Of a stretch of DNA of 64,000 nt, positions 53,481 through 64,000 are shown one piece after another. How positions within the stretch are numbered: position 1 is the stretch's first letter; every line of letters begins with the position of its first letter. The notes beneath the pieces are model-generated. The model made no database searches and had not been told where the DNA came from. It saw only the letters and a program-made list of their open reading frames with translations. The stretch comes from Amoebidium appalachense. Lineage: Eukaryota > Ichthyosporea. The stretch lies in assembly GCA_963693365.1 (NCBI GenBank), contig CAVNZM010000009.1, forward strand, positions 8,494,001 through 8,558,000, written 5' to 3'. The position numbers were made by a program, and so were the translations under genes.

Positions 53481-53700
53481 TATCTCTCTCTGTGTGTGTG
53501 TGTTTGTGTGTGTGTGTGTGGCAGCGTGCGTGTCTCGCTGTGTGTGTGTGTGTGTGTGTGTGTGTCATGATTGACGACATAGGTTCAGAAGAAGAGTGTG
53601 TATCACTACGTTGCAGTTTTCACATACTTTGTAGTTCACGCGCGCGGAGGCATAATGTTAACGTGCGTTACCGGTTATAGAAAGCACAAGCGTAACTAGC
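53481..53700. other. GT-rich stretch, no gene
   Basis: Interrupted GT repeats to 53565, then unique sequence. Confidence 0.5.
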
Positions 53701-56006
53701 GTTTTATATCATAAATAGTCATAAAATGGTAACGTTCATTATAACTACGATGCATGAGAATAGAATGATATCAATAATACATACATTAGATATCGTACGG
53801 ATATCTTGCGATATATCATCTGGTGTCCGGAGAATGTGCACGTGCCTGTGATGTGCACCCGCCCTAATGCAGTAAGGTATTCTTTTCAGGCGCTAATAAA
53901 CCTTCAAAGGTGGTAACATCCTCGGAACACACAAAATATAAAATTGCAATAAATAACCATTTTCCTGCTTCGATGCTCGAAATTGGTACTATGTAGTTAC
54001 TAGATTGCTCTATTTTGCCTAGTGTTTAGTGTTTCGGACGTTCGCAATTTACACTCTTCCACATGGCACTTGCCAAATGGGGTAATTTAGTTTTATTTGC
54101 GGCCGTTGTGGTTGCGTGTTTATCTAACAAATATCATTATGAGATGTTTATGACCCCTGTGGGATATGTACAAGATCAGACCATAGAAGATCAGGTCGTT
54201 GCGATGTCGTAAAGATGGCAGAAACATATCTTCATTAGATGTATGCGATAATCTCAATTAAACATGAAACGTGATTGGCTGATCACAGTTGGGTGACCCT
54301 GAGCATGCCGTTTTGAAGAATAACAACCAATCAAAATCGGGTTTGCCATTTTGTGATTTTCGTCCCACAATCGAACGGAAAAGTGATTTCCTGGCCCTAT
54401 ATAAATGGCCATGCCACCATCACATTCAGATGGCCGCAATGAGCCCCGCAATGCCCCGTGTGAGTAATTGGCGGGTTTCCCAACGATTGCTCAGCTGGCT
54501 TGATCACAAAAATTTTCTTTGCGCGTATATCGCAACCATTCTCATCGGACATCTAATAGACATCTAAAGGATTTTTCGATTGTTCTTCTGATATCTTTCT
54601 AATATCCACAATGCTGCCGTTTAGATATCACATTGATGTACTTACAAAAGACACTGACCTTCTACTGCACGGATGTTCTTCTGATATCTTTCTAATATCC
54701 ACAATACTGCCGCTTAGATATCACTGGGATGGCAAGCTTATGTATCATATACTTATGAATTCGATATATAAATATATCCCTATGCGGATATCGTAATGAT
54801 AATCTAAGGGCCTCTAAAAGATATGTAGATGATACCGCGTGGACTACTGCTCTGGACAGATTAGGATATTCAAATGATAGGTTACGGCATATCACATTGA
54901 TGTACATAGCGACATCTTACCGATATCAATCACATAACTCACTAGTCTTTATTTAGATATATCAGGTACATATCCTTACGACGTGTACAAAGATATGAAT
55001 TAGATATCGTAGCTTGGGCCTGCAAAGAGGCAGTTGTGATATGTTTGAGATGTAGGACCAAAAACAGATAACGTATTGAATATAAAAGGGATATCAAAAA
55101 GAATATCAAAAGGATACCCACAATGCTGCCGTTTTAGACAGAGCGGGATATTCAAATGATAAGTTACAGCATATCACATTGATGTACATAGGGGCATCTT
55201 ATACATACCAATCACATATATCACAAGTCTTTATTTAGATATATTTGGTACATATCCTTACGACCTGTACAATGATATGAATTAGATATCATATTTTGGG
55301 CCTGTGGACAAAGGGATATCCGAAAGGATATCAAAAGGATGTCTTCAACATGCCTACTGGTTGTGTACAAGGGTATCTTCTGTATTACCCCCATGGGCGC
55401 ATAACGATATCAAAAAAATGGTTGTAGGTACATCACAACGATGTCCAGACGATATCAAAACAACATCTGTATTATATTCAATTTATAAGCATTCATGTTA
55501 TCCATCAGATATCACGTGGATATCAATTTGTATTGTCCCACGACATCAGGTAGATATCGTCATGTAATGCGTATTGGATGGGATTAAGATATTCTATAAT
55601 GAGGGATATCTGTAGGCTATAACAAAGACATCTAACAGATATCGTTTGGGGCACCAATATCCTAAACGTATGTAAAACATATCCAAAAGAGCTATTATGA
55701 CCTTGCTAACATACATATCACTAGGATAGCATATGGATATCATAATGCTATGAGGAAATTTTGAGATTTTCGGTCAAAAACCAAAACCATCGTGGTTTTC
55801 TATGATATCGTAAGGATATCGTAAGGATATCAGCAAAGGATGGGTTTCGTATATGCGCCATACCATAACCAATCCGAACCCTATCAAAGATATCATTGAT
55901 AGGGATCTGATGGGTTCTATCCGGGAATTCTATGATATCTTGTCAGGCTCTTTTTGACGTATTTAGGGTGGGGTTTGGTATGCCATATATCAAAATGATA
56001 TATAAG
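53701..56006. repeat. TE2 right subterminal region: dense GATATC palindromes
   Basis: I count about 27 GATATC sites by eye in 2.3 kb, where chance predicts less than one. They sit in AT-rich sequence with longer direct repeats: about 155 bases at 54865-55020 recur at 55148-55305, and a block with CTGATATCTTTCTAATATCC recurs at 54584 and 54677. No gene is present. A TATA-like TATATAAATGG lies at about 54399. Confidence 0.85.
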
Positions 56007-56040
56007 ATGGGTTTCGGATGCCGGATGAAGTTTGCTGATG
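56007..56040 (-). repeat. TE2 right terminal inverted repeat
   Basis: Reverse complement of 38216-38249, directly followed by AC and the resumed LINE sequence. Confidence 0.93.
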
Positions 56041-56042
56041 AC

Positions 56043-56320
56043 AGTGGAGATCTAATAAGTATAAGGTGGCATCATTTGCATGCCCAAACAACACACACAC
56101 ACACCAGTTTAATCGGTCATGTATCGCCAAATGTAGTTTGATAGACCACATAATACCGCAACACACACACGTCACATTCACAACAGACACCCAGAAAGAT
56201 AGCCTACCTGTAAATTACAACATCCTTGATTTTATACTAAACACGCGTAACTACGACCTGTTTATTAGATGTATTGATTGGCTTGAGAAACACATCACTA
56301 CAAAATTCTAGCGCACGCGC
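56043..56320 (+). pseudogene. split LINE copy, right part (ORF2 C terminus)
   Basis: Resumes at the codons for QWRSNKYKV and runs to an ORF2 stop at 56309-56311, then into the family's (CA)n 3' UTR, where the copia element inserted. The frame is intact in this half and differs from LINE A by few substitutions. Confidence 0.9.
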
Positions 56321-56331
56321 ACACACACACA

Positions 56332-57354
<1,023 letters not shown>

Positions 57355-57472
57355 GGTTAAAGGCCCATTTTCGCACGCTCTCGCAACACATACTCTCGCT
57401 GCAATCGAAAATATTCAAATTTGAATACCGATCTGATTCCTCTCTCACGCATCATCTGACTGATTGATCACC
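57355..57472 (+). promoter_or_regulatory. copia leader with primer-binding region
   Basis: The leader starts GGTTAAAGGCCC directly after the LTR. It does not match the initiator-Met primer site usual in copia (TGGTATCAGAGC), so another primer is likely. Confidence 0.4.
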
Positions 57473-60400
57473 ATGTCGGAGAAACCTGCGTATCTCAACC
57501 TCACCCCCTGGAAAGGGGATGACACCACGGACAAGAAGTCCGGCAAACGTCTCACCTATTATGAGTGGGAACCCGTCATCTTCCGGTACCTACGTACTAC
57601 CACCGCGGCCAAGTTAGTGCCCGTCATCAAGGCCCCCGAGTGGGTCGACCCTTCCGACGAGAACGAGTGGCACGGCTATGACACTGAGGAGGCCTACACC
57701 GAGGCTTCCAACTTCCTTGAACAGATGTTTACTCAACTCGTCTCCAATGATGAGCTGTATAACTCTGGTCAAATCCACGATGATGTGTCACCTGCCCAAG
57801 CTTTCCACAACCTCCGTATGACCTATGCGGCTGAACGTGAAGATCGTGCTCGTCAAATCCTCCTCGACTACCATGAGCTTGAACTCAAGGACTTCAAGAC
57901 CGTCACGGCCTACCTCACCATGGCACGCCGTCTGTGCACTACCCTGCACATCCTCGAAGAGCCCATTCCTCACAAGACTATGGTTGATAACTTCTTCATC
58001 CACCTCAAGAAGAACCGTAAGTTAGTTTGTACCGACATCCAGGCCATGATTGCCGACTACTTCCGTCGTACCATCAACTACGAGACCTACAACCGTCTAA
58101 TCAGTGACATCCGAGCTGCAGAGATCCGTGAAGGTCTCATCGACTCTGGGTCCGGGTCCTCCTCCACCGTCCGAACAGCACGTGCCCTGCAAAGCCGTGT
58201 CCTCACCAAGGACGACCTCAGACACCGGATCCCCCGACGTGACAGCTCCGTCTCCCGTCACCCCCGTGGTCGTCCCACCGATCGATCCCCCTCAGTTGAC
58301 CGTGATTACTCACGGTCCCGTTCCCCCGGCTATCGTTCCCGGTCACCCTACCCCCCACGTAAAGGGGGTAACCGTCATTCCCAGCCACCCCGAGCCAAGA
58401 CCACTGGCTCCCTCGACTGTGCCTACTGTCACGAAGACCATCATGTCACACAGTGTGACAAACCTGGCTGCTCAATTGCCCGTCGTCACCGTGCCAACAC
58501 CAAGTCTGGAAAAGAGGTGCATTTTGCCCTCGTGTCCACCACGGCCTCCCTACCCATGGACCCCTGCTGGGACTCGGCTTCCAACGTGCACGTGTGCCCA
58601 GTAAAGGAGTACTTCTCTACTCTTGAGCCATGCCCCCCAACTGACGTCCACGGCCTCGGCATCGTCACTGCACATCACCGTGGTGTCATCAACCTGGCCG
58701 TCACCTACAACGGAGTAACATCAGTACTGAGCCTCAACACCCTCTATGTACCCGACTCCCCAGCCTTCCTGATATCACCCTCAATGGCCTCCAAGTCGGG
58801 TCTCCTTGCCCACCTAGATGATGAGGATGAATTCCCATCATACCTCTACACTCGTGGTGGCAACATCGTGTGTTCCCTCACAGGCACAGATGGACTGTAC
58901 TTCATCACTGACTATGAGATACGTCCCTCCATCCCTCGGACCGTCACTGCTCTGGTAGCCAACGTCAAGGTCAACAATGATCCTCAGCTCTGGCACCACC
59001 GTCTCGGCCATCGTGCCCTGTCCACCCTCACCAAGATGGTGAGAGGTGACCTCGTGACAGGCCTCCCCTCATCCCTCTCAGTGGCTGACACCACTGACTG
59101 CTTCGGTTGTGTCTCCGGCAAGACCACCAAGGCCCCATTCTCCGGCACCAGAACCCAGTGCCCCTTCCCCGGTGCCAAGTGGCACATGGACTTCTTCGAG
59201 CCTCCCTGTGCCTCCTATGGTGGCTACAAGGTGGCCCTCGTGTGTACCTGTGATGCCTCCGGCTACACCATCGTGTACCTCCTCCGTGATCGATCCGAAA
59301 CTCTCGAATACGTCAAGGCCCTGGTTGAGACTACTGACAAGCAACCCGACAAGGTGGTGACCCACTTCCGTTCAGACTCTGGGTCCGAGTTCACCTCCCA
59401 CGCTATGGAGCAGTACTGCCAGTCCAAGGGCATCATTCAGGAATTTGCCCCGGTTGACTGCCCCCAACTCAACGGCTTCGTTGAACGTAAGATGAGGGAT
59501 CTGCAGGAGATCGTTCGGTGCTTCCTTCATCAGGACAAGGCCGACTCCCTTTCCCCCAAGCTGTGGGGAGCTGCCCTCAAGCATGCTGCCTACATCATCA
59601 ACGTGACCCCGGCCAGAGCTGCCAATGGCCGTACACCGTTTGAAATTTTCTACGGTGTCAAGCCTGACATCTCCCACCTGCACGTGTTCGGCTGCCCAGC
59701 CTATGTACACGTCCCTGCATCCAAACGAGACAAGTTGGCCTCTACCGTCAAACTCGGCACCTACGTGGGCTGGGATATCACCAACAAAGCCCACAAGATC
59801 ATGAATCTACGTGGCAACACGGTCAACCTCTACCGCGATGTCGTCTTCGACGAATCACAATTCACCACGGCATCCAATCAGATTTCTGTGCAGGCCACCA
59901 ATCAGACGACCTCAATCGATCCATCCCTGCATTCCGGAAATTCCAATTCCGATGACGATGAAATTCCGTCGGTGATTATCCGTCGTTCCCCCCGTCGTGT
60001 ACCTGCCCCCGTGGCTCCACCCACCCCCCCCCCCCCCACCGGCCAGCAACCCCTGCTGCCGGCCCCTGCCGTCAATGACCACGTACCTGGTCATCTCACC
60101 CCGGTTCGTCCTGGGTCTCCGGAGTTCCACTCGGCCCCGTCCAGCCCCGTGTTATCTGACTCCCCCCTCAACACGGCACCCATCCCTGGCTTCCAGGCCC
60201 CCATCCCCGACCACCGAGTGTCTGTCCCAGACACCCCCCCGGCCCCTGAGCCCCTCCGTACCGTCCCCCGTCGTTCCTCCCGTCTCTCCTCCCGGCCTGC
60301 CATGGCTATGGTGAGCATCTCCCGACCCAGCCTTGATGTGTCTCAGCTGCCCCGGTCAATTCAGAAGCTGTGCTCTGGCACCAAGGGTGATGAAGTGGTG

Positions 60401-61900
60401 ACTGCCCTCACTGCCGAGTACAAGGCTTTCATCGACAAGGACATCTTCGACGTAGTTGAGCCCCCCTCCGATGCCAACATCATCCGATTCAAGTGGATTG
60501 TCACGGAGAAGGTCCTCAACTCTGCTGGTGACACCAAGATCAAGGGTCGTGGTGTGGCCAAGGGTTTCACCCAAGTCTACGGTGTTGACTACGGTGAAAA
60601 CTCTTCCCCCGTCGTCATGTCCTCCTCCGTCCGTGCCCTGCTTGCCCTCGGTGTGCAACAGGACCACGAGATCCATCAACTCGACATCAGCACGGCCTTC
60701 CTCAACAGCCCCCTCGACGAGACTTTGTACATGGAGCAACCTCCTGGTTTTATCCTCCCTGGCAATGAACACAAAGTCTGGAAACTCAAGAAGGCCATCT
60801 ACGGACTCAAGCAGGCATCCCTGGCATGGTACGAGTTCTTCAACTCCATTCTCATTGCCCACGGCCTCACCCGTCTCCGTTCCGATCCGGCGTGTGTCTA
60901 CTTCCGTCAGTTCCCCAACGGGCACATCATCCGTTCGGGCAACTACGTTGATGATGCCATCATCACCTGCACACGGAACTCCACCATCATGCAGGGGCTT
61001 GTTCGTCACATCACGAAGTCTGCCGAGTGCAAGGTCGGTCTGCCAGACATCTTCCTCGGCACCCAACTGCTGTACACCCGTGACTCCCTCAAGCTGCTGC
61101 AGTCCTCCTACATCAAGGACATCATCACCGACTTCAACCTGGTCGATGCCAAGCCTAAGGCCACCCCTATTCCCGTGGGCACCATCATCAACGAGACCTC
61201 CCTCTCATCCCTGCCCACCACCGTCCCCTACCGTGAACTCCTCGGCCGTCTGCTGTGGGTTGCTCGGTGCTCCCGGCCTGACATCTCGTATGCCATTGGC
61301 TACCTCGGCCGATTCAGCTCCAAGCCCACCAAGACTGCCTGGGAGCTTCTCCTCCGTGTCGTTCGTTACCTGCTCGGCACCATCAACCTCGGCCTCTACT
61401 ACAAGAAGAAGGCCCCCAACAGCAAGGTGCCCATCCTTGAGTGCTACTCGGATTCTGACTTTGCTGGTTGCCCCACCACCCGTCGTTCCACGTCTGGGTA
61501 CGTCATTCTCCTCGAAGGCTCCCCCGTCACCTACCACTCCAAGCTGCAGACGATCACTGCAACTTCCACCTGTGAGGCCGAGCTCCTGGCCCTCAATGCT
61601 GCCGTGCAAGATGTTGTCTGGCACCGTGATCTACTAAAGGAGCTGGGCTACCCCATGACCGAGCCCACCCCAGTGTACTGTGACAATCAGTCCACCATTG
61701 CTCTGGTCCACTCCAACACCATCAAGCACCGGACCAAGCACATTGCCGTTCGTTACTTCAACACCAAGGACTACATCAACAGTGGGGACGTCACTGTCAC
61801 CTACATCGACACCAAGAAGAACCTGGCCGACATCTTCACCAAGCCTCTGGCTGGTCCGGCCCACGACACACACCGTGCCAACCTCAGTCTCCGTGACTGA
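57473..61900 (+). CDS. copia gag-pol polyprotein (1475 aa, intact)
   Basis: The ATG at 57473 is chosen over the open codons upstream. In order: copia-type gag (about 1-230); an Arg/Ser-rich stretch; a zinc knuckle variant CAYCHEDHHVTQC (about 315); protease with CWDSASNVHV (about 365), where DSA replaces the usual DSG; the pre-integrase zinc segment LWHHRLGHR...CFGC (about 506); integrase DD35E (HMDFFE, RSDSGSEF, GFVERK; 35 residues between the last two); a Pro-rich linker with a poly-Pro run; RT with YVDD (about 1157); RNase H with YSDSDFAG and CDNQS. Protease-integrase-RT order defines copia. Third codon positions are strongly C/G, unlike the AT-rich surroundings. No stop or shift is present. 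Confidence 0.97.
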   Translation: MSEKPAYLNLTPWKGDDTTDKKSGKRLTYYEWEPVIFRYLRTTTAAKLVPVIKAPEWVDPSDENEWHGYDTEEAYTEASNFLEQMFTQLVSNDELYNSGQIHDDVSPAQAFHNLRMTYAAEREDRARQILLDYHELELKDFKTVTAYLTMARRLCTTLHILEEPIPHKTMVDNFFIHLKKNRKLVCTDIQAMIADYFRRTINYETYNRLISDIRAAEIREGLIDSGSGSSSTVRTARALQSRVLTKDDLRHRIPRRDSSVSRHPRGRPTDRSPSVDRDYSRSRSPGYRSRSPYPPRKGGNRHSQPPRAKTTGSLDCAYCHEDHHVTQCDKPGCSIARRHRANTKSGKEVHFALVSTTASLPMDPCWDSASNVHVCPVKEYFSTLEPCPPTDVHGLGIVTAHHRGVINLAVTYNGVTSVLSLNTLYVPDSPAFLISPSMASKSGLLAHLDDEDEFPSYLYTRGGNIVCSLTGTDGLYFITDYEIRPSIPRTVTALVANVKVNNDPQLWHHRLGHRALSTLTKMVRGDLVTGLPSSLSVADTTDCFGCVSGKTTKAPFSGTRTQCPFPGAKWHMDFFEPPCASYGGYKVALVCTCDASGYTIVYLLRDRSETLEYVKALVETTDKQPDKVVTHFRSDSGSEFTSHAMEQYCQSKGIIQEFAPVDCPQLNGFVERKMRDLQEIVRCFLHQDKADSLSPKLWGAALKHAAYIINVTPARAANGRTPFEIFYGVKPDISHLHVFGCPAYVHVPASKRDKLASTVKLGTYVGWDITNKAHKIMNLRGNTVNLYRDVVFDESQFTTASNQISVQATNQTTSIDPSLHSGNSNSDDDEIPSVIIRRSPRRVPAPVAPPTPPPPTGQQPLLPAPAVNDHVPGHLTPVRPGSPEFHSAPSSPVLSDSPLNTAPIPGFQAPIPDHRVSVPDTPPAPEPLRTVPRRSSRLSSRPAMAMVSISRPSLDVSQLPRSIQKLCSGTKGDEVVTALTAEYKAFIDKDIFDVVEPPSDANIIRFKWIVTEKVLNSAGDTKIKGRGVAKGFTQVYGVDYGENSSPVVMSSSVRALLALGVQQDHEIHQLDISTAFLNSPLDETLYMEQPPGFILPGNEHKVWKLKKAIYGLKQASLAWYEFFNSILIAHGLTRLRSDPACVYFRQFPNGHIIRSGNYVDDAIITCTRNSTIMQGLVRHITKSAECKVGLPDIFLGTQLLYTRDSLKLLQSSYIKDIITDFNLVDAKPKATPIPVGTIINETSLSSLPTTVPYRELLGRLLWVARCSRPDISYAIGYLGRFSSKPTKTAWELLLRVVRYLLGTINLGLYYKKKAPNSKVPILECYSDSDFAGCPTTRRSTSGYVILLEGSPVTYHSKLQTITATSTCEAELLALNAAVQDVVWHRDLLKELGYPMTEPTPVYCDNQSTIALVHSNTIKHRTKHIAVRYFNTKDYINSGDVTVTYIDTKKNLADIFTKPLAGPAHDTHRANLSLRD

Positions 61901-62619
61901 CCCGTGCACTGGTGTTCATCATCGAGTGGTTTCTGAGTAGGTTGGGGCCCTGGACAGCAGTTGACACACCTACGGTGATCAAGATGCCTCCCAACGAAAG
62001 TCTACTACTCCTCATCGTTTCTCTTCATCAGTGGGGACTCAGTCTTACATTGTCATATGTGTGCATCTTCAGTGGGGATTATTCTCCACCATCCGTCGTT
62101 TATTTATATTCATATCCCACCATATATATTGGTTTTCTTCTATATTCGACTTTATATATATGTCGAACTGGGATGGCGTCCCAGTATAAATAATTATCTA
62201 TAGCCATGGCGTGCTGGTTGACTGCCAGTCTAAACCTAGTCCACGGGATGCACCTTCCCCGTGTCTTAACTGGTTGACCACCAGTCTATAAATCAGTCCA
62301 CAAGATGTTCATGCCTTGTGTTTACCTGGGTGGTCCCCAGTATAAAACATTAGCCACCAACACGTCACACATACACTAGTGTTTCCTATCTATATATATA
62401 TATCGCCGATAACCACCATGATTTATTATTTCGAGTCTTCAGAGGCAACCGTCGTTGTGTGCCTCTTCAGTTTTGATTCTCTCCTTCCCACCTCAAGGAT
62501 CTTCGGTTTGCATCCTCGAGTGGGGAAACTTGAGTGTGACGGCCCCTCCTGTGTTTGGACCTCATCTACCGTCACATCAACAGACACGAGAACACAAACT
62601 TCAACCCCTTGAGTGGGGA
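61901..62619 (+). other. copia 3' region before the LTR
   Basis: 719 bases without a convincing ORF. Repeated short phrases GGTTGACTGCCAGTCTA / GGTTGACCACCAGTCTA and CAGTGGGGA occur. The last bases GAGTGGGGA directly before the LTR are the polypurine tract. Confidence 0.6.
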
Positions 62620-62711
62620 TGTTGGAATACGTCACCATGTATGACAGCAAGAGCCTTGAAGTATGTATGTGTCCTAGCTTGTTTGTATTCGTGTCTGCTT
62701 TCCTTCTTTGT

Positions 62712-62802
<91 letters not shown>

Positions 62803-63558
62803 CCCCCCCCCCCCCCCCCCCCCCGTATCTCTCTCTCCCTTGTTTCTGTGGGCACAGATATCTGTAGATCTGTGCACACCTGGCTCTCTTGCCTGATAAG
62901 AACTTATTGTATTTTATTTCTGTTTGCTCTCCTCTGTTTATCTGAGAGGTAGCGTGATTGGCTAGCCTCACTCGTTGTCTTTCCTTTATTTCAAAATGGC
63001 TTAGTTTTGTTCTCAATAGGATGGCTCGCCAATAGTCGCGAGCGAGTACATCTGTAGATTGTGTTGTGCATTCCTGTCTATTAATATATGTGTGTTGTGA
63101 TTGGACAATAGATATATATGGAATTCGGTTTATTGCAAAGTGTCTTCACTTTGAGAGTGTCGACTGTTAGGAAATATATGCATTTATTTAAATAAGTTTC
63201 TTCATAGAGACGAACATAAATATATATGTGAGTTAATAGTGACTAGATGTATAATTACTTAATTTATTTAAGTAAGAGTTTCTAAACTTTAGTTTAATCG
63301 GAAGTTGGAATGCGTATGCTCTGTCGGAATGTGTTTTTCTATCTTCTGATAGAACCGATTGGTTCTCCCTCTTTAGTTGTGATAAGGTGATAAGTCGCAA
63401 GTACAAAAGGAACCGAGAGCTCAATAAAGATTCAGTTGTTGTTTGAAATCTTTCAATGTCTCGTGAACAACTCCGATTGTCCTCTCATTAATGTGTTAGT
63501 CGTGTTTTACATGACACCTCTGTGCACTCTGCTCCCTTAGACCCGTACAAAAACAACA
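62620..63558 (+). repeat. copia 3' LTR, 939 bp
   Basis: Same ends as the 5' LTR; AATAAA at 63423-63428. Confidence 0.93.
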
Positions 63559-63729
63559 CACACACACACACACACACACAACACAAACCCCACAACACAC
63601 CCAACAAGCAACCTCCCCCCGCCCCCCCCCCCCCCGCCCCCGCCGGGGGGGGGACGCCCCGACGCCCCAAAACCCACAAAAAACAAGAAAAACACCCAAG
63701 AAAACCAATAAAAGCACGGAAACATAATC
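63559..63729. other. CA tail remnant and C/G-rich DNA, no gene
   Basis: (CA)n continues from the target site, then a C-rich and AACAAC-type stretch up to the DIRS end. Confidence 0.6.
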
Positions 63730-64000
63730 TATGAAAAACTACTCCGGGACGTGTGTTGCCTCTAGGGGGACATCCCTTGGACGAAAGTGAACCTGCAATG
63801 GTTGTAAACCACGGCAAGCCCCCAGTCATCAATTTATTGATCCGTGAGGTCCATGTGCCCAAAAAACGGGGGAAGGCTTCGCCCCGTGAAAAAACAGCAC
63901 GTATGTGTGGATCAATGGGGGTTGTGTGTGGGTGTAGGTGGGTGGGTGAAAAGGAATATATAGCTGTAAGGCTGTGGATGCTAAACACAGAAGATGTGTT
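63730..64000 (-). mobile_element. right-edge end of a second PAT/DIRS element (B2 and part of A2)
   Basis: The - strand of 63730-63818 matches the B repeat, and 63819-64000 matches the end of A2 (26982-27169), with about 5% differences. The body of this element, if present, lies beyond 64000. Confidence 0.85.

Larger units (their letters stand above)
38216..56040. mobile_element. TE2: 17.8-kb element with perfect 34-bp terminal inverted repeats
   Basis: The first 34 bases (CATCAGCAAACTTCATCC then GGCATCCGAAACCCAT) equal the reverse complement of the last 34. The element interrupts a LINE reading frame and leaves a 2-bp AC duplication. Both ends are AT-rich with many GATATC palindromes. Inside lie a full-length LINE (-), simple repeats, a 185-bp satellite array and a decayed LINE (+). 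No transposase is recognised, so it may be non-autonomous or its coding part may be lost. A 2-bp duplication is seen in CACTA-, ISL2EU- and mariner-type elements, but the termini do not start CACTA and the target is not TA. Confidence 0.85.

Noticed and set aside
38216-56040. TE2 as an ordinary inverted segmental duplication made by the inverted LINE A and LINE C
   Set aside because: The 34-bp inverted ends lie outside both LINEs and coincide exactly with the break in a third LINE copy, with a short duplication.
60456-61637. 393-codon frame overlapping the copia ORF
   Set aside because: It lies in a shifted frame of a strongly codon-biased gene, gives a Ser/Pro/Thr-rich low-complexity product and is a shadow.

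Overview
The window is eukaryotic, from a repeat-rich nuclear genome. It holds nested transposable elements, long homopolymer and dinucleotide tracts (C/G, CA/GT, CT/GA), and split genes with GT..AG introns. There is no bacterial gene organisation, and I found no rRNA, tRNA or CRISPR. Intron sense strands are pyrimidine-rich, usually with a long C tract just after the 5' splice site. This resembles what has been reported for Physarum-type amoebozoans, and DIRS/PAT, chromovirus and copia elements would fit such a genome, but the species assignment is inference only.

Left half (1-28.2 kb). A PAT/DIRS-type tyrosine-recombinase retrotransposon (about 420-27258, + strand) carries RT/RNase H, a tyrosine recombinase (YR), and the split direct repeat B1-A2-B2 at its right end. 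Its RNase H is interrupted by a Ty3/gypsy chromovirus on the - strand (1962-25348; LTRs of 610 bp differing at one base by my reading; target-site duplication CCTAC). That chromovirus is itself interrupted between protease and reverse transcriptase by a 15.1-kb DNA element (TE1, 6665-21805; terminal inverted repeats; target duplication CTGT). TE1 carries two divergent intron-containing genes. The left gene (- strand, about 12.66-7.98 kb) has an exon resembling the start of a 2OG-Fe(II) dioxygenase fold and a 102-bp exon repeated four times in tandem. The right gene (+ strand, 16.95-20.60 kb) has a Cys motif in its first exon, acidic Ser/Asp-rich middle exons and a basic nuclear-localisation-like C terminus. 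No transposase was recognised.

Middle (28.2-37.3 kb). This is mostly simple-sequence DNA, with one intact orphan ORF of about 312 codons (31439-32377, -).

Right half (37.3-64 kb). A LINE copy (37270-38215 plus 56043-56320) is split by a 17.8-kb element (TE2, 38216-56040) with perfect 34-bp terminal inverted repeats, an AC target duplication and flanks full of GATATC palindromes. Inside TE2 are a full-length two-ORF LINE (- strand), an 18-unit 185-bp satellite with a five-monomer higher-order period, and a decayed LINE copy (+ strand). An intact Ty1/copia element (56369-63558) sits in the CA tail of the split LINE. At 63730-64000 the inverted end of a second PAT/DIRS element runs off the window.

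Relative ages follow from nesting: DIRS, then gypsy, then TE1 on the left; LINE, then TE2 (and its own LINE insertions) and copia on the right. Coding capacity is almost wholly that of mobile elements.
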